Shown piece by piece: positions 16,954 through 26,592 of a stretch of DNA of 64,000 nt. The position numbers and the translations under genes are program-made. The notes beneath the pieces were generated by a model. The model saw nothing but the letters and a program-made list of their open reading frames with translations, searched no databases and was not told where the DNA came from. Within the stretch, counting starts at the first letter, position 1; each line of letters starts with the position of its first letter. Location: contig JBBDQU010000075.1 in assembly GCA_040905865.1 (NCBI GenBank), forward strand, positions 1-64,000, in the 5' to 3' direction. This DNA is from Alphaproteobacteria bacterium. Lineage in GTDB: Bacteria > Pseudomonadota > Alphaproteobacteria > UBA8366 > GCA-2717185.

Positions 16954-18582
16954 TCATCGCAATTCCGGCAGCGTGTATCCGCCATAGGCTTCGCGCAGCG
17001 CCGGTTTCAGGATCTTGCCGGTGCCGCCGATGGGAAAGGAGTCGACGACGATCATGTCATCCGGCACCCACCATTTCGCGACCTTGGATTCCAGGAACTG
17101 CAGCACGTCCTCCCGGCGCGGATTGCGCCCTGGCGCGGCGGTGACCAGCAGCAGCGGCCGTTCGCCCCATTTCGGATGGGCGACCCCGATAACCGCCGCC
17201 TGGCCGATATCGGGATGGCGCATGGCGAAATCCTCCAGGTCGATGGAACTGATCCATTCGCCGCCGGACTTGATCATGTCCTTCTTGCGGTCGACGACCT
17301 GCATATAGCCATCGGCATCGATGGTCGCGACATCGCCAGTGCCGAACCAGCCGTCACGGTGGGCATCCGCGCCTTCGTTCCAGAAATAGGCGCGGCAGAC
17401 CCAGGGCCCGCGCACCTTCAACTCGCCCTGCGCCACACCGTCATGCGGCTGCGGCGCGCCGTCCTCCCCCTCGATCATCATCTCGACGCCGAAGGGCGGG
17501 CGGCCCTGTTTCGCCAGGATATCCATCCGCTCTATTTCCGGCAGGTCCAGCATACCCGGTTTCAGCGTATTGATCGCGCCAACCGGCGACATTTCGGTCA
17601 TGCCCCAGCCATGCCGCGCCTCGATCCCGAACTCCCGGTCCAGCGCCTCAATCATCGAGCGCGGCGCGGCGCTGCCGCCGATCACCATGCGCCGCATCGC
17701 ATCCAGCCGCTTGCCGCTTTCGCGCATATAGGACAGCAGCCCGTGCCAGATCGTCGGCACCCCCGCCGAGAACGTGACTTTCTCGCCGTCCAGCATTTCC
17801 CACAGCGATTTCCCATCCAGCAGCGGGCCGGGCATCACCTGTTTCGCGCCGGTCATCGTCGCGGCATAAGGGATGCCCCAGGCATTGGCGTGGAACATCG
17901 GCACGACGGGCAGCACCGTTTCGCGGTCCGACAGGCACATCATCGACGGCATCACGATGGCGTAGGAATGCAACAGCGTCGCCCGGTGCGAATACAGCAC
18001 GCCCTTGGGATGGCCGGTGGTGCCGGAGGTGTAGCAGAGCGACGAGGCCGTATTCTCGTCGAAGACCGGCCAATCGAAGGACTCGCCCTGCCCGTCCAGC
18101 AGTTCCTCGTAGCAGATCGCGTTCGCCAGCGTTGTTTCGGGCATATGCGCCCGGTCCGTCATCACCACCACGCCCTGCAGCGCGGGGGCCAGCGGCGCCG
18201 CCTGTTCGATCAGCGGCAGGAAGGTCAGGTCGACGAAGACATAGCGATCTTCCGCATGGTTCAGCAGATAGGCGATCTGGTCCGTGTGCAGCCGCGGGTT
18301 CATCGTATGGCACACGGCGCCCATGCCGGAGACGCCGAACCAGACCTCGTAATGCCGGTAACCGTTCCAGGCGATGGTGCCGATGCGGTCGCCCGGCTGC
18401 ACGCCCAGCCCGGTCAGCGCGTTCGCCATCTGCTGCGCGCGGCGGTGCGCATCGGCATAGGTATAGCGATGGATCGGGCCCTCGACGGTGCGCGAGACGA
18501 TCTCGACCTCCGCATGGTTCGCCGCCGCATGCCGCAGCAGCGACGACACCAGCAGCGGCATGTCCATCATCAAGCCTAGCAT
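16954..18582 (-). CDS. Acyl-CoA ligase, 3-(methylthio)propionyl-CoA ligase (DmdB)-like
   Basis: 542 residues from ATG 18582, preceded by AGGGAGGGA; a longer frame to 18675 adds an arginine-rich shadow. The N-terminus (MLGLMMDMPLLVSSLLRHAA) and GDRIGTIAWNGYRHYEVWFG closely resemble the DmdB/medium-chain ligase branch of the ANL superfamily. Standard motifs are CYTSGTTGHPKGVLYSH, GWGMTEMSP, WFGTGDVATIDADGYM and the catalytic-lysine region GGTGKILK. DmdB activates methylthiopropionate from DMSP; many relatives act on short- or medium-chain fatty acids, so the exact substrate is open. No other dmd genes are visible. A TauD-type dioxygenase gene lies upstream on the same strand, with about 100 bp between them. 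Confidence 0.83.
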   Translation of the reverse strand: MLGLMMDMPLLVSSLLRHAAANHAEVEIVSRTVEGPIHRYTYADAHRRAQQMANALTGLGVQPGDRIGTIAWNGYRHYEVWFGVSGMGAVCHTMNPRLHTDQIAYLLNHAEDRYVFVDLTFLPLIEQAAPLAPALQGVVVMTDRAHMPETTLANAICYEELLDGQGESFDWPVFDENTASSLCYTSGTTGHPKGVLYSHRATLLHSYAIVMPSMMCLSDRETVLPVVPMFHANAWGIPYAATMTGAKQVMPGPLLDGKSLWEMLDGEKVTFSAGVPTIWHGLLSYMRESGKRLDAMRRMVIGGSAAPRSMIEALDREFGIEARHGWGMTEMSPVGAINTLKPGMLDLPEIERMDILAKQGRPPFGVEMMIEGEDGAPQPHDGVAQGELKVRGPWVCRAYFWNEGADAHRDGWFGTGDVATIDADGYMQVVDRKKDMIKSGGEWISSIDLEDFAMRHPDIGQAAVIGVAHPKWGERPLLLVTAAPGRNPRREDVLQFLESKVAKWWVPDDMIVVDSFPIGGTGKILKPALREAYGGYTLPELR

Positions 18583-18684
18583 GACAGGTCCCTCCCTAAC
18601 CTGACCGCGCGCCGCCCGCATCGCCGTTGCCCGCCGGCGCCGGCGGATGACCTTCCGGGATGCCGGACTCGGCAAATGGCGCGA

Positions 18685-19548
18685 TCAGGCCGCCGCTTCG
18701 AAATAGGGCCGCGTGCCCGCGACCGTCGTACGGTGCATCCGGCGGCGTGTCCCCGTCTCGTCGAACGGGCAGGCCTTGTGCATGGAATTGCGGTTGTCCC
18801 AGATCAGGACATCGCCCGGCGCCCATTTATGGACATAGGTGAATTCCGGTCCGGTCGCGAAGGCCAGCAAATCGGCGACGATCTTCTGGCTTTCCGCGTC
18901 ATCCATGCCCTCGAAACGCCGGATCCAGATTTCCGTCAGGAACAGCGAAGGCTTGCCGTTGACCGGATGGGTCCGCACCACGGGATGCGCGATCGGCGGC
19001 ACCTTCGCCTTCTGTTCGTCGGTCAGCGCCGGGCGGTCGCGATGGGTCCGCTCGTAATGCCAGACATAATCGAACACCGCTTTCTTGTCCCGCAGCCAGC
19101 GTTTGCGTTCTTCCGGCAGGGCGGCATAGGCGGCGCTCATGCTGACGAAGGACGTCTCGCCGCCCTCATCCGGGCATTCCAGACAATGGAACACGGAGCC
19201 GAGGCTCGGTTCGTCCAGATAGGCGAGGTCGGAGTGATACTGTTTCGAACCGCCGAAGGCGCCGATATGCCTGCCGTTTTCAACGATGTTGGAAACCACG
19301 AAGATTTCCTTGTGACCGGGCAGACAGAAATTGCTCAGCACATGATCTTCCAGCGGTCCGAGCTGGCGGCTGAAGGCGATATGCTGTTCGGGCGTAATAT
19401 CCTGGCCCCGGATCAGCAGCACCGCCCGGTCCGCAAGTGCCTGTTCCAGCGCCGCGATTTCCGCGGCGGCAACCGGCCGGGACAGATCCAGCCCCAGCAC
19501 TTCGGCCCCGATATTCGGGGCGAGGTTATTGAATGCGATCCCCGGCAT
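18685..19548 (-). CDS. TauD/TfdA-family 2-oxoglutarate-dependent dioxygenase
   Basis: 287 residues, the normal TauD size. The iron ligands H105 and D107 (YHSDLAY) are clear, and the distal histidine lies in NSMHKACPF near residue 255, followed by an arginine-rich segment (RRRMHRTTV) expected to bind 2-oxoglutarate. The N-terminus (NIGAEVLGLDLSRP) is typical of TauD/TfdA enzymes. It catalyses oxygen-dependent hydroxylation with 2-oxoglutarate as co-substrate. Possible substrates include sulfonates, phenoxyacids or betaines. The downstream DmdB-like ligase hints at a small catabolic pair, but there is no direct evidence. Confidence 0.85.
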   Translation of the reverse strand: MPGIAFNNLAPNIGAEVLGLDLSRPVAAAEIAALEQALADRAVLLIRGQDITPEQHIAFSRQLGPLEDHVLSNFCLPGHKEIFVVSNIVENGRHIGAFGGSKQYHSDLAYLDEPSLGSVFHCLECPDEGGETSFVSMSAAYAALPEERKRWLRDKKAVFDYVWHYERTHRDRPALTDEQKAKVPPIAHPVVRTHPVNGKPSLFLTEIWIRRFEGMDDAESQKIVADLLAFATGPEFTYVHKWAPGDVLIWDNRNSMHKACPFDETGTRRRMHRTTVAGTRPYFEAAA

Positions 19549-19734
19549 ACGGTATTTTCCCTCCCATCAAAGACATACAGCAACTGCAACGAACCAAAAC
19601 CTACCGTGAAGCGGGATGCCCGGCAAGGTACCCGGGAGGTTTGGACGGGCCCCTTGCCCATAGCGTTGCAACGCAACATATTGCCTACATCTGCCATGTT
19701 GCGCAGATCACCCCTTTTTGACCGGAGCGCGGAC

Positions 19735-20427
19735 ATGGTGGAGACAGCCGAGAAAAAGCCCGGGCCGTTTCGATCGGTCAGGCGATATATCCTGATCGGC
19801 CTCCTCACGGTTGCGCCGCTGGCCATCACCTGGATCATTCTTGAATTCCTGTTTACCCAGTTGTCCAATCTGGGCGAACCGTGGGTCCGGGGACTGGCGC
19901 GCGGCGTCCGGCCGCAGAGCCCGGCACTCGCCGAGCTGATGGTCAATGAGGTACTGATGTCGGTCGCCGCCGCCCTGATCGTGCTGGCCTTCCTGTTCTT
20001 CCTGGGCTGGGCAACGGGACGGGTGGTCGGGCAGCGCATGATCGGGCTGTTCGAACAGATCATCAGCGCCATCCCTTTCGTCGACAGCGTCTACCGCGCG
20101 ACCAAACGCTTCGTTTCCGTCGCCGGTTCGTCGCCGGAAGGCGGTCGCAGCGTCGTGCTGATCAACTTCCCCTCGCGCGACATGAAGGCGGTGGGCATCA
20201 TGACCCGGGTCCTGCGTGACAGCGAAACCGGCGAGGAACTGGCCGCCGTCTATATGCCCACCTCGCCAAATCCCACATCGGGTTATATCGAGATCATGCC
20301 GATGGACAAGGTCATCCGGACCGACTGGACCTTCGACCAGGCAATGTCCTTCATCGTCACCGGCGGGTCCAGTTCACCCGACGAAATCCATTTCCACCGA
20401 GCCCGGGACACCGTCGAATCCTCCTGA
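19735..20427 (+). CDS. DUF502 family inner-membrane protein
   Basis: 230 residues from ATG 19735. Two transmembrane segments are evident (about 18-40, ILIGLLTVAPLAITWIIL, and about 73-95, VAAALIVLAFLFFLGWATG). The DUF502 signature follows: IPFVDSVYRATKRF and the later VYMPTSPNPTSGY. The family is widespread in proteobacteria and plants; function is not established in bacteria. It is 31 bp upstream of a HAD-type gene on the same strand and may be co-transcribed. A short inverted repeat (GTTGC-AAC-GCAAC) lies about 70 bp upstream of the start. Confidence 0.85.
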   Translation: MVETAEKKPGPFRSVRRYILIGLLTVAPLAITWIILEFLFTQLSNLGEPWVRGLARGVRPQSPALAELMVNEVLMSVAAALIVLAFLFFLGWATGRVVGQRMIGLFEQIISAIPFVDSVYRATKRFVSVAGSSPEGGRSVVLINFPSRDMKAVGIMTRVLRDSETGEELAAVYMPTSPNPTSGYIEIMPMDKVIRTDWTFDQAMSFIVTGGSSSPDEIHFHRARDTVESS

Positions 20428-20458
20428 CGCGCGCAAAAAACTGCCGGAGAGACCCGCC

Positions 20459-21085
20459 ATGGCGCAACCCACGCATTACGAAGCCATCGTTTTCGACCTG
20501 CTGACCGCCGTCCTCGATTCCTGGTCATTATGGAACGATGTGGCCGGATCGGAGGAAGCCGGGCGGCGATGGCGCGGCGAATACCTGAAGCTGACTTATG
20601 AATGCGGCCCCTACCGCCCCTATGAGGACATCATCCGGGACGCGGCCGACCGGGCGGGCATCCACCGCGACGTGGCGGAACTGCTGATGGTGCAGTGGCC
20701 GGACCTGCAACCCTGGCCGGAATCGGAGGAAGTGTTCGCCAGCCTGTATACCTTCGGCGTACCGATGGGCATCGCGACCAACTGCTCGAATGCGCTGGCC
20801 GAACAGGCCGTCAAATGCGCCAACGCCCCCTTCGCCGCCGTGGCGACGGCGGAAGCGGCCGGTTACTACAAGCCGCGCCCGGAACCCTACCGTCTGGTGC
20901 TGGAGAAACTCGGCGCCGACCCGGCCAGAACCCTGTTCGTCGCCGGCTCCGCCGCCGATGTGCCGGGCGCGACGGCGGTCGGCATGCCGGTCTACTGGCA
21001 CAACCGCGTCGGCCTTCCCGCCGTGGACGGCATAAAGCCGCTGCGCATGGAACGGACGCTGACGCCGGTCCTGGAGCTTTTCTGA
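20459..21085 (+). CDS. HAD-superfamily hydrolase, haloacid dehalogenase type II-like
   Basis: 208 residues. HAD motifs: nucleophile D13 in VFDLLTAVLDS, motif II threonine in ATNCSNAL, motif III lysine in YYKPRPEPY, and motif IV region VAGSAADVPGATAVGM. The DxxxT pattern without a second Asp two residues later is typical of L-2-haloacid dehalogenase-type members rather than phosphatases, which have DxD. The final GMPVYWHNR also fits that branch. The substrate is not certain because many relatives do not dehalogenate. It follows the DUF502 gene by 31 bp. Confidence 0.8.
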   Translation: MAQPTHYEAIVFDLLTAVLDSWSLWNDVAGSEEAGRRWRGEYLKLTYECGPYRPYEDIIRDAADRAGIHRDVAELLMVQWPDLQPWPESEEVFASLYTFGVPMGIATNCSNALAEQAVKCANAPFAAVATAEAAGYYKPRPEPYRLVLEKLGADPARTLFVAGSAADVPGATAVGMPVYWHNRVGLPAVDGIKPLRMERTLTPVLELF

Positions 21086-21452
21086 GCGAGTTTCCGCAGC
21101 CTGTCCACCCTCCCTTGAAAAATCGGAATCAGGCATAATTCCTATGAATTGGGTATTCACGGTGAGGCCGGGAGTGTCCCGAAGCCAACAAAAGGCAATA
21201 AAAGCCAATAAAAACCAATGATCCGGCAATTTTCTGACAGCCGGGGTCAGCGGTGCGCCGGCGGGTATTTTTGCTGCGCGGCGGGCGGGTTGCGCGCAAT
21301 ATTACGTTTCGGCCCGGCCCGCCGGGTGCAGTACCGTTGCGATCTGCGGCGCAAATCGCCAAATCGGTTTGAAAAACCGGTGCGGCGCAGTACCTTTTTA
21401 AACGTATCGTGGTGCAACAGGCATCGCGGACAGGCTGAATCGAGGGAAGCCC
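21086..21452. other. Intergenic region of about 370 bp before indolepyruvate oxidoreductase gene
   Basis: No coding region is recognisable. It holds the short A-rich repeat cluster at 21183-21217 and a GC-rich stretch with many GCGCC-like motifs. The promoter of the large oxidoreductase gene is presumably here, but I see no confident -35/-10 pair. Confidence 0.4.
21183..21217 (+). repeat. Short degenerate tandem repeat, unit about 10 bp
   Basis: Three to four imperfect copies of a unit of the form CCAATAAAAA/GCAATAAAAG lie head to tail in an otherwise GC-rich intergenic region. They are too short and too irregular for a CRISPR array. They could be a protein-binding site or the scar of a recombination event. 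Confidence 0.5.
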
Positions 21453-24400
21453 ATGGCCCAGACCGCCGTCTCGCTGGACGACAAATACGCGCTGGAAACC
21501 GGCCGCGTCTTTCTGACCGGGGTCCAGGCGCTGGTGCGGCTGCCGCTGATGCAGCGGCAGCGCGATGACGCGGCGGGGCTGAAGACGGGCGGGTACATCA
21601 CCGGCTATCGCGGGTCGCCGCTGGGCGCGCTGGACCAGCAGTTGTGGCAGGCCAGGCCCTTCATCGAGAAAAACCATATCCGCTTCGAACCGGGGGTGAA
21701 CGAGGACCTCGCCGCCACCGCGGTCTGGGGCAGCCAGCAGCTCAATCTGTTCCCGGACGCCAACTACGACGGCGTGTTCGCCATGTGGTACGCCAAGGGG
21801 CCGGGGGTCGACCGGTCCGGCGATGCGCTGCGCCACGGAAACCTGGCCGGATCGTCGAAACATGGCGGCGTGCTGCTGCTGTCGGGGGACGACCATACCT
21901 GCAAATCCTCCACCACCGCGCACCAGACCGAATACGCCTATATGGATGCGATGATCCCGGTGCTGAATCCGTCCGGCGTGCAGGAATTCCTCGATATGGG
22001 CCTGTATGGCTGGGCGATGTCACGCTATTCCGGCTGCTGGGTCGCGTTCAAGGTGATCGCGGAAACCGCCGACAGTTCGGCCTCGGTCCATGTCGATCCG
22101 CACCGGGTCAAGATCAGGTATCCCGACGATTTCGACATGCCGGCGGACGGGCTGAACATCCGCTACCCCGACGAACCGCTGGCGCAGGAGGAACGGCTGC
22201 ACCGGCACAAGCTCTATGCCGCGCTCGCCTTTGCCCGCGCCAACAACCTGAACCGCACCGTGATCGACGGGCCGAAACGGCGCTTCGGCATCGTGACCGC
22301 CGGCAAATCCTACCTGGACGTGATGCAGGCGCTGGAAGACCTCGGCATCGACGAGGCCTATGCGCAGAATATCGGCCTGTCTGTCTACAAGGTCGGCATG
22401 ACCTGGCCGCTGGAGCCGGAAGGCATCCGCCGCTTCGCCGAAGGGCTGGAGGAAATCCTCGTGGTCGAGGAAAAGCGCGCGCTGATCGAAAACCAGCTCA
22501 AGGAGCAGCTGTATAACTGGCGCGAGGACGCGCGGCCGCGGGTGATCGGCAAGTTCGACGAGGAACGCCACTGGATACTGCCCTCGAACGGGGAGTTGAC
22601 GCCGGGGCCCATCGCCAAACTGATTGCAAAGCGCATCGCCCGTTTCCATACCAGCGGGAAAATCGAGGAGCGCGTCCGTTTCCTGGATATCAGGGAACAG
22701 TCGCTGGCGGCGATCGACCCGCCGCTGAAGCGCACGCCGTATTTCTGTTCCGGCTGTCCGCACAATACCTCCACCAAGGTACCGGAAGGCAGCCGCGCGC
22801 TGGCGGGAATCGGTTGCCATTACATGGCGCAGTGGATGGACCGCAACACCGAGACCTATACCCAGATGGGCGGCGAAGGCGCCAGTTGGCACGGCCAGGC
22901 GCCGTTCACCGGTACGAAGCATGTCTTTGTCAACCTGGGCGACGGCACCTATTATCATTCGGGGTTGCTGGCGATCCGCGCCGCCGTCGCGGCCGGCAAC
23001 AACATCACCTACAAGATCCTGTTCAACGACGCGGTGGCGATGACCGGCGGGCAACCGGTCGGCGGCGGAATCTCGGTGCCGCGCATCACCCATCAGCTGT
23101 ACGGCGAAGGCGTCGGGCGCGTCGTCGTGGTATCCGACGAACCGGAAAAATACGGCCGGCAATCGGGCCTGGCGGCGGGCGTGACCATCGAACACCGCGA
23201 CGAGCTGGACCGGATCCAGCGCGAACTGCGCGAGGTCGAAGGCGTCACCGCCATCATCTACGACCAGACCTGCGCGGCGGAAAAACGCCGCCGGCGCAAG
23301 CGCGGCACCTTCCCCGACCCGGCGCGGCGCGTCATCATCAACGAACTGGTCTGCGAAGGCTGCGGCGACTGTTCGGTGGCCTCCAACTGCCTGTCGGTGG
23401 TGCCGAAGGAAACCGAATTCGGCCGCAAGCGCAGCATCGACCAGTCAACCTGCAACAAGGATTTTTCCTGCCTGAACGGATTCTGCCCCAGCTTCGTGAC
23501 CGTCGAGGGCGGCGCGCTGCGCAAACCGGAACCGGCGGCGCAAACCGCCCAGCCGGACCTGTTCGAGGTGCTGCCGGAACCGGCCCAGCCATCCATCGAC
23601 ACGCCCTACGGCATCCTGATCACCGGGGTCGGCGGCACGGGGGTGGTGACTATCGGCGCGCTGCTCGGCATGGCCGCCCATATCGAGGGCAAGGGCTGTT
23701 CGGTGCTCGACATGACCGGGTTGGCGCAGAAGGGCGGCGCCGTGCTGACCCATGTGCGGATCGCCAGAACGCCGGAAGACATCCACGCGGTGCGCCTGGC
23801 ATCCGGCGGGGCGAAGGCGGTGATCGGCTGCGATATCGTGGTCACGGCGGGTTCCGATGTGCTGACCAAGGTACGGCCCGGGGAAACCGCAATGTTCGTC
23901 AATACCCACGAAACCATCACCGGCGATTTCACCCGCGACCCGGACATGGCCTTCCCGGAAGGCGAACTGGAGCGCGGCATCGCCGAAATGGCGGGCAAGG
24001 AGAAGACCGACTTCGTCGAGGCGACGCGGCTGGCGACGGCGCTGCTGGGCGATTCCATCGCGACCAACATGTTCATGCTCGGCTACGCCTGGCAGAAGGG
24101 CACCATCCCCATCGCGGCGGAATCCATCGAAACGGCCATCGAACTGAACGGCGTCGCGGTGAAAGCCAACAAGGCCGCCTTCCTGTGGGGCCAGCGCGCC
24201 GCGCATGACCCGGCGGCGGTACAGCGCGCGGCAGGGCCGGCGGCGGAGAAGCCGGAAGCCTTCGCGACGACGCTGGAAGACGTTGTCCGGCGCCGCATCG
24301 AATTCCTGACAGGCTACCAGGACGCGGCCTATGCGCGGCGCTACAAGGACCTGGTCGTGCGGGTGCAGACGGCGGAATCGCGGATCATGCGCGACTCGGA

Positions 24401-24929
24401 CGCGCTGACGCAGGCGGTCGCGCGCTACTACTTCAAGCTGCTGGCCTACAAGGACGAATACGAGGTCGCGCGGCTGCATACGGATCCGGCCTTCCTGCAA
24501 TCGGTGCGTGACCGGTTCACCGGCGATTACAGGCTGAATTACCACCTGGCGCCGCCGCTGACCGCGGAACGCGATCCGGAAACCGGCCACCTGCGAAAGA
24601 AGGCCTATGGCCCCTGGATGCTGCAGGCCTTCCGGCTGCTGGCGAAACTGAAAGGGATTCGCGGCACCGCCTGGGACCCGTTCGGCCGCAGCGCCGAACG
24701 CCGCCGCGAGCGCGAACTGATCATCGAATACGAAGCTGCGATCGCGGAAATCCTGGCCGGGCTTACCGTCGCGAACCACGCCATCGCGGTGGAGATCGCC
24801 AGCGTGCCGGAGCATATCCGGGGCTATGGCCATGTGAAGGACCGCCATATCGCCGACGCCAAAGCCAACGAAGCCGCCCTGTTCGCCCGTTTCCGCGACG
24901 GGGACGGCCAGGCCAATGCGGCTGACTGA
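21453..24929 (+). CDS. Indolepyruvate ferredoxin oxidoreductase, fused single-chain type
   Basis: 1158 residues, the size of the fused alpha/beta/gamma enzyme of proteobacteria. Order: the N-terminal pyrimidine-binding/transketolase-like region (GGYITGYRGSPLGALD); the thiamine diphosphate domain (GIGCHYMAQW, then the GDGTYYHSG motif); a [4Fe-4S] region with CEGCGDCSVASNC and CNKDFSCLNGFC; the gamma domain (ITGVGGTGVVTIGALLGMA) and the C-terminal region. The enzyme oxidatively decarboxylates aryl pyruvates from aromatic amino acid transamination to aryl-acetyl-CoA, reducing ferredoxin. It stands alone on its strand, with a hydroxyacid dehydrogenase gene 65 bp downstream that could act on related 2-oxoacids. 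Confidence 0.9.
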   Translation: MAQTAVSLDDKYALETGRVFLTGVQALVRLPLMQRQRDDAAGLKTGGYITGYRGSPLGALDQQLWQARPFIEKNHIRFEPGVNEDLAATAVWGSQQLNLFPDANYDGVFAMWYAKGPGVDRSGDALRHGNLAGSSKHGGVLLLSGDDHTCKSSTTAHQTEYAYMDAMIPVLNPSGVQEFLDMGLYGWAMSRYSGCWVAFKVIAETADSSASVHVDPHRVKIRYPDDFDMPADGLNIRYPDEPLAQEERLHRHKLYAALAFARANNLNRTVIDGPKRRFGIVTAGKSYLDVMQALEDLGIDEAYAQNIGLSVYKVGMTWPLEPEGIRRFAEGLEEILVVEEKRALIENQLKEQLYNWREDARPRVIGKFDEERHWILPSNGELTPGPIAKLIAKRIARFHTSGKIEERVRFLDIREQSLAAIDPPLKRTPYFCSGCPHNTSTKVPEGSRALAGIGCHYMAQWMDRNTETYTQMGGEGASWHGQAPFTGTKHVFVNLGDGTYYHSGLLAIRAAVAAGNNITYKILFNDAVAMTGGQPVGGGISVPRITHQLYGEGVGRVVVVSDEPEKYGRQSGLAAGVTIEHRDELDRIQRELREVEGVTAIIYDQTCAAEKRRRRKRGTFPDPARRVIINELVCEGCGDCSVASNCLSVVPKETEFGRKRSIDQSTCNKDFSCLNGFCPSFVTVEGGALRKPEPAAQTAQPDLFEVLPEPAQPSIDTPYGILITGVGGTGVVTIGALLGMAAHIEGKGCSVLDMTGLAQKGGAVLTHVRIARTPEDIHAVRLASGGAKAVIGCDIVVTAGSDVLTKVRPGETAMFVNTHETITGDFTRDPDMAFPEGELERGIAEMAGKEKTDFVEATRLATALLGDSIATNMFMLGYAWQKGTIPIAAESIETAIELNGVAVKANKAAFLWGQRAAHDPAAVQRAAGPAAEKPEAFATTLEDVVRRRIEFLTGYQDAAYARRYKDLVVRVQTAESRIMRDSDALTQAVARYYFKLLAYKDEYEVARLHTDPAFLQSVRDRFTGDYRLNYHLAPPLTAERDPETGHLRKKAYGPWMLQAFRLLAKLKGIRGTAWDPFGRSAERRRERELIIEYEAAIAEILAGLTVANHAIAVEIASVPEHIRGYGHVKDRHIADAKANEAALFARFRDGDGQANAAD

Positions 24930-24994
24930 TTCGCGGTCCCCTGTACGCCGGACGACACACGCATCGCCCTTCATTTCTTGCCGAGGTCAAGCCC

Positions 24995-25972
24995 ATGGAA
25001 AACACCGCCTTTACACTTGTCATGATGCCGCCGCAGACGCCGGTGCGGCGCGAATGGGCGTCGCGGGTCGCCGCGGAGGATATCGGCATCCGCGTGCTGC
25101 AGCCCGAAACCATCGAGGAGGCGATGCGCGACATCGTTGAGGCCGAGGCGGCCTTTGGCGTCATGCCGCCGGAGGTGCTGGAAAAGGCGCAGCGGCTGCG
25201 CTGGCTGCAGGCGCCGCAGATTGCGCCGCCCGCCGGATTCTATCATCCGGCGCTGGTCGAGCACCCGGTGGTGGTGACCAATCAGCGCGAAATCTTCAAC
25301 GACCATATCGGCGCGCATATCATGGGCTTCGTCCTCGCCTTCGCGCGGGGCTTCCACTACCTCTGGCCGCAGCAGGTACGGCACGAATACAAACAGCCGC
25401 CGAAGGATACCGGCGTGGTGCACCTGCCGGAGGCGACGGCGCTGATCCTGGGCGTCGGCGGCATCGGCGCGGAGGCGGCCCGGCTGTGCCATGCCTTCGG
25501 CATGAATGTGATCGGCGTGGACGGCCGCCGCGAGGACTTGCCCGAAGGGGTGGCCGAAATGCACAAGCCGGAATTGCTGGACGACCTGCTGCCGCGGGCC
25601 GATTTCGTCATCATGACCATCCCGCACACGCCGGCGACCGAAGGGCTGATGGACCGGCAACGTCTGCGCCGCATGCGGAAAAGCGGCTTCCTGATCAATA
25701 TCGGACGCGGCATGACCGTCAAACTCGACGATCTGGTCGCGGCGCTGGAGGCGGGGGAGATCGCAGGCGCGGCGCTGGACGTGTTCGAAATCGAGCCCTT
25801 GCCGGCGGACCACCCACTATGGGACGCGCCGAACGTGCTGATCACGCCGCATACTGCGGGGTATGGCCCCTACCTGGACGACCGGCGACTCGACATCCTG
25901 CTGGACAACTGCCGCCGCTTCGCGAAGGGCGAGGAACTGCGCAACATCGTCGACAAGACCACCTGGTTCTGA
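24995..25972 (+). CDS. NAD-dependent D-2-hydroxyacid dehydrogenase
   Basis: 325 residues. The Rossmann motif is LILGVGGIGAEAARLCHAFG, followed by an acidic residue (GVDGRRED) and the catalytic-site segment FLINIGRGMTV with the substrate-binding arginine. The family Glu (VFEIEPLP) and the His of TPHTAGYG complete the triad. Members interconvert 2-oxoacids and D-2-hydroxyacids; glyoxylate/hydroxypyruvate or phenylpyruvate reductases are nearest in layout. Its position after the indolepyruvate oxidoreductase suggests a role with aromatic or branched 2-oxoacids, by inference only. Confidence 0.87.
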   Translation: MENTAFTLVMMPPQTPVRREWASRVAAEDIGIRVLQPETIEEAMRDIVEAEAAFGVMPPEVLEKAQRLRWLQAPQIAPPAGFYHPALVEHPVVVTNQREIFNDHIGAHIMGFVLAFARGFHYLWPQQVRHEYKQPPKDTGVVHLPEATALILGVGGIGAEAARLCHAFGMNVIGVDGRREDLPEGVAEMHKPELLDDLLPRADFVIMTIPHTPATEGLMDRQRLRRMRKSGFLINIGRGMTVKLDDLVAALEAGEIAGAALDVFEIEPLPADHPLWDAPNVLITPHTAGYGPYLDDRRLDILLDNCRRFAKGEELRNIVDKTTWF

Positions 25973-26043
25973 AACGACTCGACTTTGATCAGACTAACAC
26001 GATCCGCTCGGGGAATCCCGCCTGGGCCCGGAATAGCGGTGCG

Positions 26044-26592
26044 TCAGCCGGTTGTCGCTTTCGCCTCGGCCGACACCGGCTGTGGTCCCGGGGCGGGAGT
26101 CGCGGTCGGCTTATCGACCGGCTTCTCGACGGCTTTCGCAGCGGGCGGCGCGGTTTTGATGGATCCGACATCGCCGGCGATCTCACCGCCATCCTCGACC
26201 GACAGGCGGCCATAGCGCACGGTGCCGCCGATGCGGCCGGTCTTGTGCACGGTGAGGCGGTCCCGGACCGTCAGTTCGCCGTCGAACCGGCCGTGAATTT
26301 CCGCTTCATCCACCGAAACGGCGCCCGAAAACGTGCCGGTTTCCGCGATGTGGATGAGCCGGCTGTCCATCGAAGCCTCCACATGCCCTTCCACATGCAA
26401 AGTGTCGCAAGCCTCGATCGAGGCGCCGACCAGCCTGATATCGGGACCGACTGTCAGCCGCCCGTTCGGCCCGCCCTTGTCGGGTATTGAGGCCCGCATC
26501 GGCTGCCGGTCCATGCTGCGGACCTGTGAGGGACTCTCCGTTTCCCGTTGCACGCTTTCGCTCCCACCCTGCTTTCTGAACATGTCTCGCAT
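26044..26592 (-). CDS. Bactofilin (polymer-forming cytoskeletal protein)
   Basis: 182 residues. The central part (about 45-145) has the bactofilin right-handed beta-helix repeats (VEGHVEASMDSRLIHIAETGTFSGAVSVDEAEIHGRFDG is the core, quoted in pieces: GHVEAS, GTFSGAV, IHGRFDG, GRIGGTV). The flanking N-terminal (about 1-45) and C-terminal (alanine/proline/lysine-rich, from about 148) tails are disordered, as in other bactofilins. These proteins polymerise without nucleotide and scaffold cell-shape or stalk functions at the membrane. Often an M23 peptidase gene is adjacent; none is here. Transcribed alone, convergent with the dehydrogenase gene. Confidence 0.87.
   Translation of the reverse strand: MRDMFRKQGGSESVQRETESPSQVRSMDRQPMRASIPDKGGPNGRLTVGPDIRLVGASIEACDTLHVEGHVEASMDSRLIHIAETGTFSGAVSVDEAEIHGRFDGELTVRDRLTVHKTGRIGGTVRYGRLSVEDGGEIAGDVGSIKTAPPAAKAVEKPVDKPTATPAPGPQPVSAEAKATTG

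Noticed and set aside
23445-24974. Minus-strand open frame of about 509 codons opposite the indolepyruvate oxidoreductase
   Set aside because: Antisense shadow of a well-recognised enzyme.
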